A stretch of DNA of 64,000 nucleotides from Lachnospiraceae bacterium (GTDB lineage Bacteria > Bacillota > Clostridia > Lachnospirales > Lachnospiraceae): contig CAJTCE010000012.1 of the NCBI GenBank assembly GCA_910574745.1, positions 27,462 to 91,461 of the forward strand, written 5' to 3'. Shown in pieces: positions 8,838 through 17,566 of this stretch. The notes beneath the pieces were generated by a model. That model was not told the origin of the DNA and made no database searches. It was given only the letters and a program-made list of their open reading frames with translations. Every line of letters begins with the position of its first letter. Within the stretch, counting starts at the first letter, position 1. A program made the translations under genes and the position numbers.

Positions 8838-9296
8838 ATGTTTCAATATTACAGATATAAATATTATTTTAATGCGGGACACAGCTTTTACAATGAAAGG
8901 GAAAATGCCCATACCCATACTTTTACTGTGGGCCTGTATATCGGTGGCGTTGAAAAGGGAAAGGACATTCCTTTTTTTGAAATAGACGCCATAGCAAAGG
9001 CGTACTTTACAAACTTTAAAGGGGTATACTTAAACGATATGCCGGAATTTGCCGGGAAGGAGCCCAATATAGAAAATATGGGAGATGTATTTTATGAGGC
9101 TTTGCGAAAGCGGCTTGAGGAAGCGGGGCTTTCCCTGTACCAGCTGGATATTTCTGAGAATCCCCTGTGCGTCTATCAGATTTCTGACAGGATCCTTTTA
9201 CCCACATCCAGCATGGAGGAGAGCGGGAGGAACTTCAAACAGATATTGGGAAGAAAGAAGCAGTTGACCACTTTGAAGCGAGGAGATGAAATATGA
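8838..9296 (+). CDS. PTPS/QueD-like protein in XrtG locus, copy 1
   Basis: This 152-residue protein resembles 6-pyruvoyl-tetrahydropterin synthase/QueD. Near the N-terminus, NAGHSF and ENAHTHTF supply the three His that bind zinc in that fold (one His, then His-x-His). The Cys that acts as proton donor between them in true QueD and PTPS enzymes is absent, so queuosine or biopterin chemistry is doubtful. Known XrtG loci in Firmicutes carry such PTPS-related genes; their role is unknown. The stop overlaps the start of the sorting-tail protein by four bases. A second, divergent copy lies at 14567. The family call rests on motif and fold pattern, not a search. Confidence 0.7.
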   Translation: MFQYYRYKYYFNAGHSFYNERENAHTHTFTVGLYIGGVEKGKDIPFFEIDAIAKAYFTNFKGVYLNDMPEFAGKEPNIENMGDVFYEALRKRLEEAGLSLYQLDISENPLCVYQISDRILLPTSSMEESGRNFKQILGRKKQLTTLKRGDEI

Positions 9297-10531
9297 AAGG
9301 AACTTTTACCATAAAGAGAAAACTGGCTATACTGACAGCTTTTATCGTGATCCTTACAAGCCATACCGTGAACGTTCTTGCAGATACGATGCGGACTGCG
9401 GATGGGGAAACGTTGGAGATTACCACAGACGGCACTTTTATCTATATGGATTACGAAGGCCCCTGGTCTAATTATCTGGGAACGCAGATTGGCGTGGGAG
9501 TGAATGGAGCCCCGGCAAACGGAGCCATGTCGGGTATTGTATTGAATACAGGAAACGGCGGCGAGGGCGGAAGCTTTCAGGTCTATAATGCCTGGGGGCA
9601 GCCTATCGGCGGTGCGGAAGGCCGGATACAGAATTTAAACCCAGGGCCGGAATACGGATATGAGACGATGAAATGGTCGGTAATGATCCCGGTAAGCGTT
9701 TATGGCGGAAAAGGGATTTCTGAAATATCCTTTGACTGGAAAGGGCAAAGGACAGAAGTTTTGCTGGACCATGGGAATATTCCAAATAAAGGCACGGATT
9801 CCAAAATAGGAAATGCGGACGGACAAGACGGAACACAAGGGAACAATCAGGACGGATCAGAGGGAGAGAGCGGTCAGGGCGAGGTAATCCAGGGTATGCC
9901 TGCGAATCCGCCGGTTATTACTTCCGGGCTGGCCGTAGACGGATATTATGCCGACTGGTCGGGGTATCCTCAAACGCAGATCACTTATCTTGGCAATAAT
10001 GCAAATGCGGTCCATATCGGACAGATGGCCGTTGAGGGGGACAGATTGTATGCCCATTTTTCCATGAGCGATCTATATACGTCCCAGATGCGGATCCAGA
10101 TCTGGAATCTCCAGATCAACGGAAATACCTATCCTCTGCAGATACTTCCGGTAACGGGCAGCGGGGATATTGACTGGCAGAATTCCGAGGCAAAATGGGG
10201 AGAGGGCACTCATAGCAATTTTGATGTGTTTGTAGGGTATTACCCTTCCTGTGAAGGAAAGGTGGCCTTTACCGTTTATGATGAAGCCCATACGATGGAA
10301 GGAAAGGGCGATGAGATTGAATTTTCCATCAGTCTGGATAGACTGGCAGAGATTACGGGGGTACCGGTAGACCAGATGTCTACTATCAGGCTGAGCAATC
10401 CCAATATCGGTGCGGAAGGCGTTGAAATTTCCGGAACGCCTACGGGTCCCTGGCTTGGAGCCCTGGCTGCTTTGCTGATCGCATCGGGGTATCTGGCAAA
10501 AAGGAGAAAGGAAGAAAAAGGCTTATCATGA
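9293..10531 (+). CDS. Secreted protein with C-terminal exosortase sorting tail (Firmicu-CTERM-like)
   Basis: This 412-residue exported protein has an N-terminal signal peptide (KRKLAILTAFIVILTSHTV, then a likely cut after VLA) and two probable beta-rich domains, at about residues 35-165 and 205-370. They are separated by a low-complexity Gly/Gln/Asn/Asp linker at about 165-200. The C-terminus is tripartite: PTGPW, a hydrophobic run (LGALAALLIASGYLA), then KRRKEEK. That is the layout of exosortase substrates, and it matches what is described for Firmicu-CTERM proteins paired with XrtG. There is no LPXTG motif. The exosortase gene starts within its last four bases, which makes it the obvious cognate substrate. 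Confidence 0.85.
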   Translation: MKGTFTIKRKLAILTAFIVILTSHTVNVLADTMRTADGETLEITTDGTFIYMDYEGPWSNYLGTQIGVGVNGAPANGAMSGIVLNTGNGGEGGSFQVYNAWGQPIGGAEGRIQNLNPGPEYGYETMKWSVMIPVSVYGGKGISEISFDWKGQRTEVLLDHGNIPNKGTDSKIGNADGQDGTQGNNQDGSEGESGQGEVIQGMPANPPVITSGLAVDGYYADWSGYPQTQITYLGNNANAVHIGQMAVEGDRLYAHFSMSDLYTSQMRIQIWNLQINGNTYPLQILPVTGSGDIDWQNSEAKWGEGTHSNFDVFVGYYPSCEGKVAFTVYDEAHTMEGKGDEIEFSISLDRLAEITGVPVDQMSTIRLSNPNIGAEGVEISGTPTGPWLGALAALLIASGYLAKRRKEEKGLS

Positions 10532-11121
10532 ACTGGTTTAGTATAGTTGTTTTTATCCTTTGGGTATACTTGCTGACAGTGTTAAAAAGGGGTAAGCTTG
10601 ATTTCTGGTATTTTATAGCCGGCAGTGTGGGGCTGTTTATCTTTTCCGTTATCTTTATAGAGCCCGTGGCTGTGGAGCCCCTCCAGAAGGCTGTTGCAGC
10701 CGCCGCCGGTATTCCGGGGCGGCTGACCGGGATATATGAATCATATTTTCAAAAGGGTATTATTTTCATTTCTACGGGGGGCACAAGCCTGTCGCTTTAT
10801 ATCGACTTTGAATGCTCGGGAATCATCGAAACCCTGGCATTCTTTGCATTGCTATGGTTTTTTCCTGTGTATCGGTTGTATGAGAAGGTTGTTGTCAGCA
10901 TTGCAGGGGGGTTACTGATTTTTGCCTCCAACGTTCTGCGCATTTTTGTGATCTGTCTTGTGGTCTATTTCTTCGGAGGAGATATGTATTTTCTTGCCCA
11001 TACGATCATTGGCAGGCTGGTATTTTATGCATGTACCATAGCCCTGTATTTTTACGTATTTACCAAGTCGCAGATTATCAGACAGAAAGTAGGAGGGCTG
11101 CGGTATGAAATTCATAAGTGA
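10528..11121 (+). CDS. xrtG: Exosortase family protein, XrtG type
   Basis: This 197-residue protein has about six to seven membrane helices. It carries the three conserved residues of the exosortase/archaeosortase family at helix ends: Cys96 in DFECSGI, Arg138 in NVLRIF, and His158 in LAHTIIGR. These form the proposed transpeptidase centre that cleaves the C-terminal sorting tail of a substrate, and in archaea the related ArtA joins the new C-terminus to a lipid. Unlike sortases it is polytopic and unrelated in sequence. It overlaps the substrate gene by four bases and the next glycosyltransferase by 17. XrtG is the small form known in Gram-positives; its product has not been described to my knowledge. 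Confidence 0.88.
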   Translation: MNWFSIVVFILWVYLLTVLKRGKLDFWYFIAGSVGLFIFSVIFIEPVAVEPLQKAVAAAAGIPGRLTGIYESYFQKGIIFISTGGTSLSLYIDFECSGIIETLAFFALLWFFPVYRLYEKVVVSIAGGLLIFASNVLRIFVICLVVYFFGGDMYFLAHTIIGRLVFYACTIALYFYVFTKSQIIRQKVGGLRYEIHK

Positions 11122-12517
11122 TTTTTTCAGAAGCTCTATCTTTTTCTGGGCGGCGTGGGTCATTATCCCCATTTTGATGGAAGTGCTCCCCACCGTTGCT
11201 GATTTTTTTATCCTTCTAAAGAAAAGGATTTTTCATAAAAAGGAAGAGCAACAGGATTTCTTCCCGGAAATCACTTTGATCGTTCCGGTATATAATTCAG
11301 CGGACAGCTTATACCGCTGCATAGAATCGATCCACAATTCGGATTATGACAATGAATTGATCTATATTCTCTTAGTGAATAATATGAGTACGGATAACAG
11401 TTTTGAAGTATTCTGCCAGTGCCAGAAGGATTTTCCGGGGCTGACCATCAACTGGGTAAATTCCAGGCAGGGCAAATCGAAAGCGCTGAATCTGGGTCTG
11501 TTTAACAGCTACGGTAAATATATCATCCACATCGACAGCGACGGTGTGCTGCATAAGGATGCCCTGCGCAATATGGTCCTTAAATTTGAGCAGGACCCGG
11601 GGATCCAGTGCATGACGGGAACCATCATGACCAATCCGGAGATGATAGACGGCACAAAGGGATTTTTTAAACGGCAGTTCAGGAAACTGGAATTTTTTGA
11701 ATACTGTCAGGCCTTCCTGGCAGGAAGGAATTTTCAGTCGGAATTTAATAATATTTTCACACTGTCGGGGGCGTTTTCTGCCTTCCGGAAATCCTCTATT
11801 TTAAAGACCCAGCTTTATAATACCGAAACAGTGTGCGAGGATACCCACGTTACCTTTCAGATCCGTGATATGAGAAAGGAAAGAGTGGCGCTTTGTGTCG
11901 ACGCCATTTTCTTTGTGGACCCTATTGAGGATATGAACCGGCTTTATATCCAGAGACAGAGGTGGCAGCGCGGGGAGCTGGAAGTCATGCACATGTTTAA
12001 GAAGGAGAGGATGGGTGCGGTAAAAGGGTTCTTATCCAGCTTTATCATCCGCCTTGTCATGTTTGACCACACCTTTGCCTTCCCCAGGATGATATGGTAT
12101 TTTGCCCTGATCTGTCTTGGGTTTATCAATTACCCTTTCAGCCTTATCATACAGTCGGTTTTTGTGATGTATCTTCTGTATGTATTTTCTTCGGTCCTTT
12201 TGTATTTTTGCATCGTCATGTTTTTGTGGAAATTTGAGGACTTGCGGAAATATTATGCCAGGAAATGGTATCTGGTGTTTTTCCTGCCCCTGTACAATTT
12301 CCTTATTTTCTGGTTCCGGTTTGCAGGGATCATCAACTCCATAAAAGGAGCGTCCACTTGGAAAATGAGGAATTTTACGGAAGAAAAAGAAGTGGTAAAA
12401 AAGATCGTAAAAAAAGATTTCCTCTGGTTTACCACCTTGTTAGAGGCCTTGAGAAGGGAAGTCAATGTACAGGATGGGGAGCAGGCGGAAACGCCAAAGG
12501 AGCAGGCGGCCGGATAA
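11105..12517 (+). CDS. Processive family 2 glycosyltransferase, XrtG-associated
   Basis: This 470-residue membrane glycosyltransferase has an N-terminal hydrophobic segment, a GT2 catalytic domain from residue 55 (TLIVPVYNSAD), DSD at 144-146 for the sugar nucleotide and metal, ED at 245-246 as probable catalytic base, and QRQRW at 283-287. These are the D,D,D,QxxRW residues of processive enzymes such as cellulose, chitin or hyaluronan synthases. Three to four membrane helices follow (about 310-420). GT2 proteins of this kind are recurrent XrtG neighbours. The most likely task is synthesis or extension of a glycolipid or polymer used in surface attachment, but the sugar is unknown. Confidence 0.88.
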   Translation: MKFISDFFRSSIFFWAAWVIIPILMEVLPTVADFFILLKKRIFHKKEEQQDFFPEITLIVPVYNSADSLYRCIESIHNSDYDNELIYILLVNNMSTDNSFEVFCQCQKDFPGLTINWVNSRQGKSKALNLGLFNSYGKYIIHIDSDGVLHKDALRNMVLKFEQDPGIQCMTGTIMTNPEMIDGTKGFFKRQFRKLEFFEYCQAFLAGRNFQSEFNNIFTLSGAFSAFRKSSILKTQLYNTETVCEDTHVTFQIRDMRKERVALCVDAIFFVDPIEDMNRLYIQRQRWQRGELEVMHMFKKERMGAVKGFLSSFIIRLVMFDHTFAFPRMIWYFALICLGFINYPFSLIIQSVFVMYLLYVFSSVLLYFCIVMFLWKFEDLRKYYARKWYLVFFLPLYNFLIFWFRFAGIINSIKGASTWKMRNFTEEKEVVKKIVKKDFLWFTTLLEALRREVNVQDGEQAETPKEQAAG

Positions 12518-12575
12518 ATCGGCGGGAACAGTCGGAGTTTAAGATAAGGATCAAGAGAAGGAAAAGGAGAGAAAA

Positions 12576-13412
12576 ATGGATAAACGGACAGTTAAAAATA
12601 TAGATAGAAATGCAGATAATAATGCAGATAGTATTATGGATACGAATGCAGGTAAAAAGCTGTATGTTGTACTTCCCGCCTATAATGAGGAAGAAAATGT
12701 GGAGATCATGGTAAAGGGATGGCTTCATTACAAAGAGCGGATCTTTGATAAATTCCGTCTGGGAATGGAAATCGTTATCGTCAATGACGGAAGCAGCGAT
12801 AGAACAAAGGAAATCGGGGAGAAAATGGAAAAAGATTTTCCGGAGTGCCGTCTCATAAACCATTCCGTCAATAAGGGACTTGGGGAAGCGTTGAAAACAG
12901 GGCTTTTCTATGCCAAAGAAAAGGCAGACTGCGCCTGCGTCTGCGTTATGGACTGCGACAATACCCAAAAGCCTAAGTATATCGGCAGGATGCTTTACGG
13001 CATGTACAAAAGCGGAAAAGCTCCCGACGTGGTCATTGCCTCCAGATACTGCAGGGGTTCGGAGGTTTTTGGAGTGGCAGGACACAGGCTTTTGACCAGC
13101 CAGGGAGCGCGTTTTGTATACCAGCTGATCTTAGGGGTTCCCGGCGTCAGGGACTATACATGCGGCTACCGGCTTTATAAAAGGGAAGCCCTTTTAGCGG
13201 CGGGAGAATTGTATGGGGAAGGGCTGATAGAGGAAAGCGGGTTTACCTGTATGGCGGAGCTGCTTTATAAGCTTTACCGCTCAGGAGCTTCCTTTATGGA
13301 GGTCCCCTTTTCGCTGCATTATGAGGATAAGAAGGGAAGTAGTAAAATGAAAGTGATAAAAACCGCGCTAAACAGTATAATATTAGCTTTTAACCTGCGG
13401 CTTTCCCTGTAA
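12576..13412 (+). CDS. Family 2 glycosyltransferase, dolichyl-phosphate-mannose-synthase-like
   Basis: This 278-residue protein has an Asn/Asp-rich N-terminal extension (about residues 8-26) before the GT2 domain (YVVLPAYNEEENV, IVIVNDGSSDRT, and DCD at 126-128 as the metal-binding motif). No membrane helices follow, unlike the preceding GT. The fold is that of enzymes that transfer one sugar to a polyprenyl phosphate. The start has AAGGAG upstream at good spacing. In context it may charge a lipid carrier that feeds the GT-C-like membrane protein at 14997; this is inference. Confidence 0.88.
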   Translation: MDKRTVKNIDRNADNNADSIMDTNAGKKLYVVLPAYNEEENVEIMVKGWLHYKERIFDKFRLGMEIVIVNDGSSDRTKEIGEKMEKDFPECRLINHSVNKGLGEALKTGLFYAKEKADCACVCVMDCDNTQKPKYIGRMLYGMYKSGKAPDVVIASRYCRGSEVFGVAGHRLLTSQGARFVYQLILGVPGVRDYTCGYRLYKREALLAAGELYGEGLIEESGFTCMAELLYKLYRSGASFMEVPFSLHYEDKKGSSKMKVIKTALNSIILAFNLRLSL

Positions 13413-13463
13413 GAGGACGGGGATTCGTTCCCTAAACGGGAAAAAAGTTATGGAGAGAATATA

Positions 13464-14561
13464 ATGGGAAAATTAGCTTCTTTGTTTACAAACAGGGAAA
13501 AGAGAATGCCGGCGATCTTATATATGTGCCTTATTTTAACGATCATAGGCGCTGTGTTTACAGGCAGGGAATTGATACAAAACCGCAGGGCTTATATCGG
13601 GGAATTTGAGAGAAGCCAGAGGGAGGAGACAACGATTTTAAAAGCGGCCCTGGAAGGGCAGACGGAAGGGGAAATGACCGACTTTATCAGGAGGGCTTTT
13701 CCGGCATCGGGAGCGCAGTGGGCCTTTCTTTATCATGATAAGGAGGTAGTCTTTGCAAAAAACGATACAACGACCCAAAATCTGGGGGCTTTAAAGGAAA
13801 CGGGAGCCTTTCTCGCTTATCTGGAGGGACAGGAAGGAATTTTGACCGTCAGCGACGCCTTTTTATCTGATGAGGGAAAAAACTATTATATCGGCATCAT
13901 ATCGGATAGGGACCATGCTCTATCGCTGGCGGGGGTAACCAGCCATGAGATTTATATCATATTGTGTCTGTCCGCCGTGACGCTGATCTTTGCCGGCGGC
14001 CTGATCTTTGTCACAGGACTTTTGAATGCAAGGGACGAGAGCCTTTTTAAGGTCCGGGGGGAGCTTGTAGAGAGAAACGAGAAGTTTGCCGAATACGAAG
14101 AGGAGCTTTTGCAGGACGAAGAAGATGCAAAGGAGCGGCTTTTGCGGGATGAAGGCGGGCAGGGGAGAAAGGAATATTATGATAAGGACGTATTTAGGAT
14201 GCTTCTTAATAAATCCTCGGATCCGGCCCTTTTTCCCATTACCTTCATGCTTGCAAGAGTGGTAATGGAAGACCGCTATTACGGGCGCGACGAGATTTTC
14301 GGCGCTATGGATTTCATTAAGGAACGCCTTAAGAATACCCAGATACTGGCTGAGCTGGGAAAGGGAAGATTTGCTGCCATCCTTTACAAGACAGAACTTT
14401 CGGAAGCCAAAGAGCAGAAAGAGGAAATAATATCCGCATGGAATGAGTCGGATAAGAGCAGGGAATTAAAACTGGAATTAAAGCTGTATCCGGTCATGGA
14501 GGGAGAAGAGCCGTCAGAGGCTTTTAAAAAGAGCGGTTTTTTAAAAAACCAGGAGGAATAG
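13464..14561 (+). CDS. Membrane protein with outer sensor-like domain and degenerate GGDEF-like region
   Basis: The protein is 365 residues long with transmembrane helices at about 15-36 and 163-188, bracketing an outer domain of about 125 residues with a Cache-like size. After the second helix comes a charged coiled-coil stretch (about 195-230). The C-terminal ~130 residues have the rhythm of a diguanylate cyclase, with AELGKGRFAAIL where RxGGDEFxxxL would be; the GGDEF residues are lost, so it should not make c-di-GMP. It might sense something outside or act as a scaffold. It sits between the second GT and the second PTPS-like gene, about 50 bases after the GT. The GGDEF relation is my reading and needs a profile search. 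Confidence 0.6.
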   Translation: MGKLASLFTNREKRMPAILYMCLILTIIGAVFTGRELIQNRRAYIGEFERSQREETTILKAALEGQTEGEMTDFIRRAFPASGAQWAFLYHDKEVVFAKNDTTTQNLGALKETGAFLAYLEGQEGILTVSDAFLSDEGKNYYIGIISDRDHALSLAGVTSHEIYIILCLSAVTLIFAGGLIFVTGLLNARDESLFKVRGELVERNEKFAEYEEELLQDEEDAKERLLRDEGGQGRKEYYDKDVFRMLLNKSSDPALFPITFMLARVVMEDRYYGRDEIFGAMDFIKERLKNTQILAELGKGRFAAILYKTELSEAKEQKEEIISAWNESDKSRELKLELKLYPVMEGEEPSEAFKKSGFLKNQEE

Positions 14562-14566
14562 ATTTT

Positions 14567-15013
14567 ATGCGGTATAAACAATATAAATTTAAATTTTATC
14601 TCAATGCCAGACACGCCATATACCGGGACGGCGTTATGGGACAGGTACATCCCCATACGTGGGAGATTACCTTAAACGTGATAAAGGGCAGGGATGAATT
14701 TGTGGAGTTTTATGTGCTGGAACGAAAGGTGGAGGAATTTATGGAAACATTCCAGGACCGGCTTTTAAATGAGATAAAACCCTTCGACGTACGAAATCCC
14801 ACGCTGGAAAACTGCTGTGAATATTTTAAGGACCGGCTTGTAGAAATCCTCAATAAAGAAGGGTGGATTTTTTTGATGATGGAAATGAGCGAGACTCCTG
14901 CGCGTTCCTATGTGATCAGTCTGATCGACGAGGGAGAAAACGCGGATACCCAGTCCCTCAATACATTGACTGATATGCTGTTAAAGGAGATCAAGAGTGC
15001 AAAAAAACAATAA
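14567..15013 (+). CDS. PTPS/QueD-like protein in XrtG locus, copy 2
   Basis: This 148-residue protein resembles 6-pyruvoyl-tetrahydropterin synthase. NARHAIY and VHPHTWEI supply the zinc-binding His and His-x-His; as in copy 1 at 8838, no Cys lies between them. The two copies share layout (YKYYFNAGHSFY versus FKFYLNARHAIY) but differ through most of their length, so they probably act as distinct subunits or on distinct ligands. AGGAGG lies 10 bases before the start, and the gene's end overlaps the GTG start of the large membrane protein by 17 bases. In Pfam, a domain of large membrane proteins is named 'PTPS related' because of this association. Confidence 0.7.
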   Translation: MRYKQYKFKFYLNARHAIYRDGVMGQVHPHTWEITLNVIKGRDEFVEFYVLERKVEEFMETFQDRLLNEIKPFDVRNPTLENCCEYFKDRLVEILNKEGWIFLMMEMSETPARSYVISLIDEGENADTQSLNTLTDMLLKEIKSAKKQ

Positions 15014-17498
15014 AAAGCGGGAAAGCGGCCTTATCTTTTCGTGGAAAAATTTCATATTTTTCGCCGGCCTTCTGCTTCTGGCAGTCCTTAGCATCTGCTA
15101 TGTGATCTTTTTAAAAAACAAAGGGATCGATCCTTCGGGAAACGATATCTGGGGGCATTTATTCAAATCGGAGATCATGTATGAAAACATAAAAAAGGGA
15201 AATTTCTATCCCCTTTATGAAAGCAGCTGGTATAACGGCATTCAGCTGTATCGTTACTGGGCGCCCCTTCCTTATTATCTGATGGCGCTTTTGATCTTTA
15301 TAGAAGACGGCAGCCTGATCGTAGCGTATTATCTCTTTGCGGGAGTATCCCTGTTTTTTGGAGGCGTCCCTTTTATTCTCATGGGAAGAAGGGGAGAAAA
15401 GCCCTATATGGGGATTTCCTTTGCCCTGCTCTGGTTTTTTATGCCGGAAAATTTCCGGGTATTTTTTTGTGAAGGAAATCTGCCGCGTATGCTGACGGGA
15501 ATCATCATCCCCTATTTGATCTACTTTTTGTGGAGATATTTGAGGGAAGGAAAAAAAGCGGCTTTACCGGGGATCGTACTCACAATGGCGATGATCACTC
15601 TTTCCCATGTGATGATAGCGGCAATGGCGGGAGTGGGGGCGTTTTTGTTCCTGCTGTTTGACTACTTTAAGAACAGAAGATTTGGCAGAAGCGTCCGGAT
15701 TTTATGGAGTATGGTCTGCGGCATCATGATAACCGGGATCTGGCTGCTTCCCGCTCTATCCGGCGGTATGGTATCCATGAACCCGGAAGCCGGTTCTAAG
15801 GTCATGGAATCTTTGATGTATCATTTGTCCGTGTCTTTAAATCCCATGAACCGGATAGGCGGCATAACCGATACATTTTATTACGGCATTGCGGTAACTT
15901 TTCTGTCTGTGGCAGGCATTTTACTGGCGCAGAATAAAAAGAAAGCGGGATTTATTTTAAGCCTTGTGATCCTTATTTTGACAACGCCGGCGCTGCTTCC
16001 TGTTTTAAGAAAGATGCCCTTAAACCAGCTTTTCTGGATGATGCGTTTTGCAACGATCGTGTACGGTTTCTTCTTCCTCTCCATGCTGGAGTGGAAAAGC
16101 CTGAAGGTCCGGTACGGTGCGCTGGCGGTGCTTCTTCTCATAGCGGATTGTGTTCCTTCGTTTATGTTTGACCGATACCTGACGGAAGCCTCAGAAAATG
16201 CGGTGGTCAATACAAAAGAGGTAAAAGAGCTGACGGTGCAGAGAGCCGCGCTTATGGATTTGAGCAGTCTGGGTTCTTACCCCTCCTATGAGCTTTGCAG
16301 GGGAGAGGGGGCAGTTGATTATACTTATGGATGGGCCTGGCAGGGAGCCGCAACGAGTGAAAATATCGTGATGCTGAATACGGCCCTGGAAAATGAAGCC
16401 TATGTATATTTGTTTGACCGCTGTCTGGAGTTAGGAAATGATACGGTCCTTGTGTTTAAGCAGTATATCGGAAAAAAGGGAAAGACCTATGAAGATCTTT
16501 TGGCGGGGGCAGAAGCCAGCGGCTATTTTAAAACGGCGGAAACCGAAGTGGCGTATATATTCAAAAAAGATACTCCAAAATCCTTCGGGACTGTAACGGA
16601 ATACCATGGGCTTGCAGTGGGCAGCTACGCAAATATCATGACCTTATATTATCCGGGCTTTACAGAGGGAAATTCCGATTATTTGGATGATTATACGTTA
16701 GAAGAGCTTTGCGGATATAAGGCCGTATTCTTAAGCGGATTTTCTTACCGGGACAGGGAAAAGGCGGAAAAGCTTTTACAGGATGCGTCCGATAAGGGCG
16801 TTAAGGTCGTTTTGGATATGACCCATGTGCCTGCCGACGAGAAAACGAAGCAGCAGACTTTTCTGGGGATCACGGCAATGCCTGTTACCTTTCACAAACG
16901 CTTTCCCATGCTGTATTATAACAACAGGGAAATCCTCCTAAGGGAGTTTTCGGAAGATAACACCCTGTGGAATACAGGGTATCTTACAGGCAATATGGAC
17001 ATTACCGGACGATTTTCCTTTGAAGGGGAGGAACTGGTCTTTGCAGGCGTGGATCCGAATCACGAAAATATCTGCTATCTGGGGCTGAATCTGATGTATC
17101 ATGCTACAGAGACCGGAGATGAAGAGGCGCTTTCGGTCATGACAGAGCTTCTTTGTATCCCTGTGGAGCAGCTTCCTTTCAGAAAGCTGGTTGTTCTTTC
17201 ATATGAGGCGGATGCAGAAGGGCTTACCATCAGAGCGGAAGGCGGATATGAAAAGGCTGTGATCAATACCACGCTGGCCTATCAGGATATTTTTGATTCC
17301 GACAGGCCCATAGAGCGGCAGAATAATCTGCTTAAAACGGCTTCGGGAGAGACGAGGATCACGTTCCGTTATCCCCTGTTAAAGCCGGGAATCTTTGTAA
17401 GTCTCCTGGGCCTTTTGATGGCGGCGGTTCCGTGGATATGGTCCGTGTTTTCCGGAAAAAAGAAAAAACGGCCCTGTGGGGAAGAAAATGCAGGTTAA
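14997..17498 (+). CDS. Large polytopic membrane protein, 'PTPS-related' family (GT-C-like)
   Basis: This 833-residue protein has about 11-12 membrane helices in its first ~380 residues and one more near the C-terminus (about 795-818), with a large outer domain between. The first outer loop includes NDIWGHLFKSEIMYENIKKG, with acidic residues placed as in GT-C glycosyltransferases. It fits the membrane family that Pfam calls 6-pyruvoyl-tetrahydropterin synthase related, and is akin in shape to YfhO. It begins at a GTG with GGAG 7 bases upstream. In this operon it is a good candidate for lipid-linked sugar transfer outside the membrane. The enzymatic role is inference. Confidence 0.75.
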   Translation: MQKNNKKRESGLIFSWKNFIFFAGLLLLAVLSICYVIFLKNKGIDPSGNDIWGHLFKSEIMYENIKKGNFYPLYESSWYNGIQLYRYWAPLPYYLMALLIFIEDGSLIVAYYLFAGVSLFFGGVPFILMGRRGEKPYMGISFALLWFFMPENFRVFFCEGNLPRMLTGIIIPYLIYFLWRYLREGKKAALPGIVLTMAMITLSHVMIAAMAGVGAFLFLLFDYFKNRRFGRSVRILWSMVCGIMITGIWLLPALSGGMVSMNPEAGSKVMESLMYHLSVSLNPMNRIGGITDTFYYGIAVTFLSVAGILLAQNKKKAGFILSLVILILTTPALLPVLRKMPLNQLFWMMRFATIVYGFFFLSMLEWKSLKVRYGALAVLLLIADCVPSFMFDRYLTEASENAVVNTKEVKELTVQRAALMDLSSLGSYPSYELCRGEGAVDYTYGWAWQGAATSENIVMLNTALENEAYVYLFDRCLELGNDTVLVFKQYIGKKGKTYEDLLAGAEASGYFKTAETEVAYIFKKDTPKSFGTVTEYHGLAVGSYANIMTLYYPGFTEGNSDYLDDYTLEELCGYKAVFLSGFSYRDREKAEKLLQDASDKGVKVVLDMTHVPADEKTKQQTFLGITAMPVTFHKRFPMLYYNNREILLREFSEDNTLWNTGYLTGNMDITGRFSFEGEELVFAGVDPNHENICYLGLNLMYHATETGDEEALSVMTELLCIPVEQLPFRKLVVLSYEADAEGLTIRAEGGYEKAVINTTLAYQDIFDSDRPIERQNNLLKTASGETRITFRYPLLKPGIFVSLLGLLMAAVPWIWSVFSGKKKKRPCGEENAG

Positions 17499-17506
17499 CG
17501 GAATAT

Positions 17507-17566
17507 GATTTGAGGGTCAGATGAACATGCAGGAATGTTTGCCCGACCCATGGAGGTAAAAATGAA
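17507..17566 (+). repeat. Palindromic ~60-bp repeat, copy 1 (at wecB start)
   Basis: This 60-base stretch aligns without gaps to 57999-58058, with 9 mismatches by my count. The core folds as GGGTC/GACCC outside and GAACAT/ATGTTT inside. The repeat ends on the ribosome site and start codon of the epimerase gene (ATGGAGGTAAAAATGAA). Confidence 0.75.

Noticed and set aside
10528..11121. Considered as an ordinary sortase or a rhomboid protease
   Set aside because: There is no sortase TLxTC motif and no rhomboid GxSG; the Cys/Arg/His pattern at helix ends fits exosortases.
12462..13085. Antisense frame of 207 codons over the second glycosyltransferase
   Set aside because: The sense strand encodes unmistakable GT2 motifs; the reverse frame has no ribosome site.
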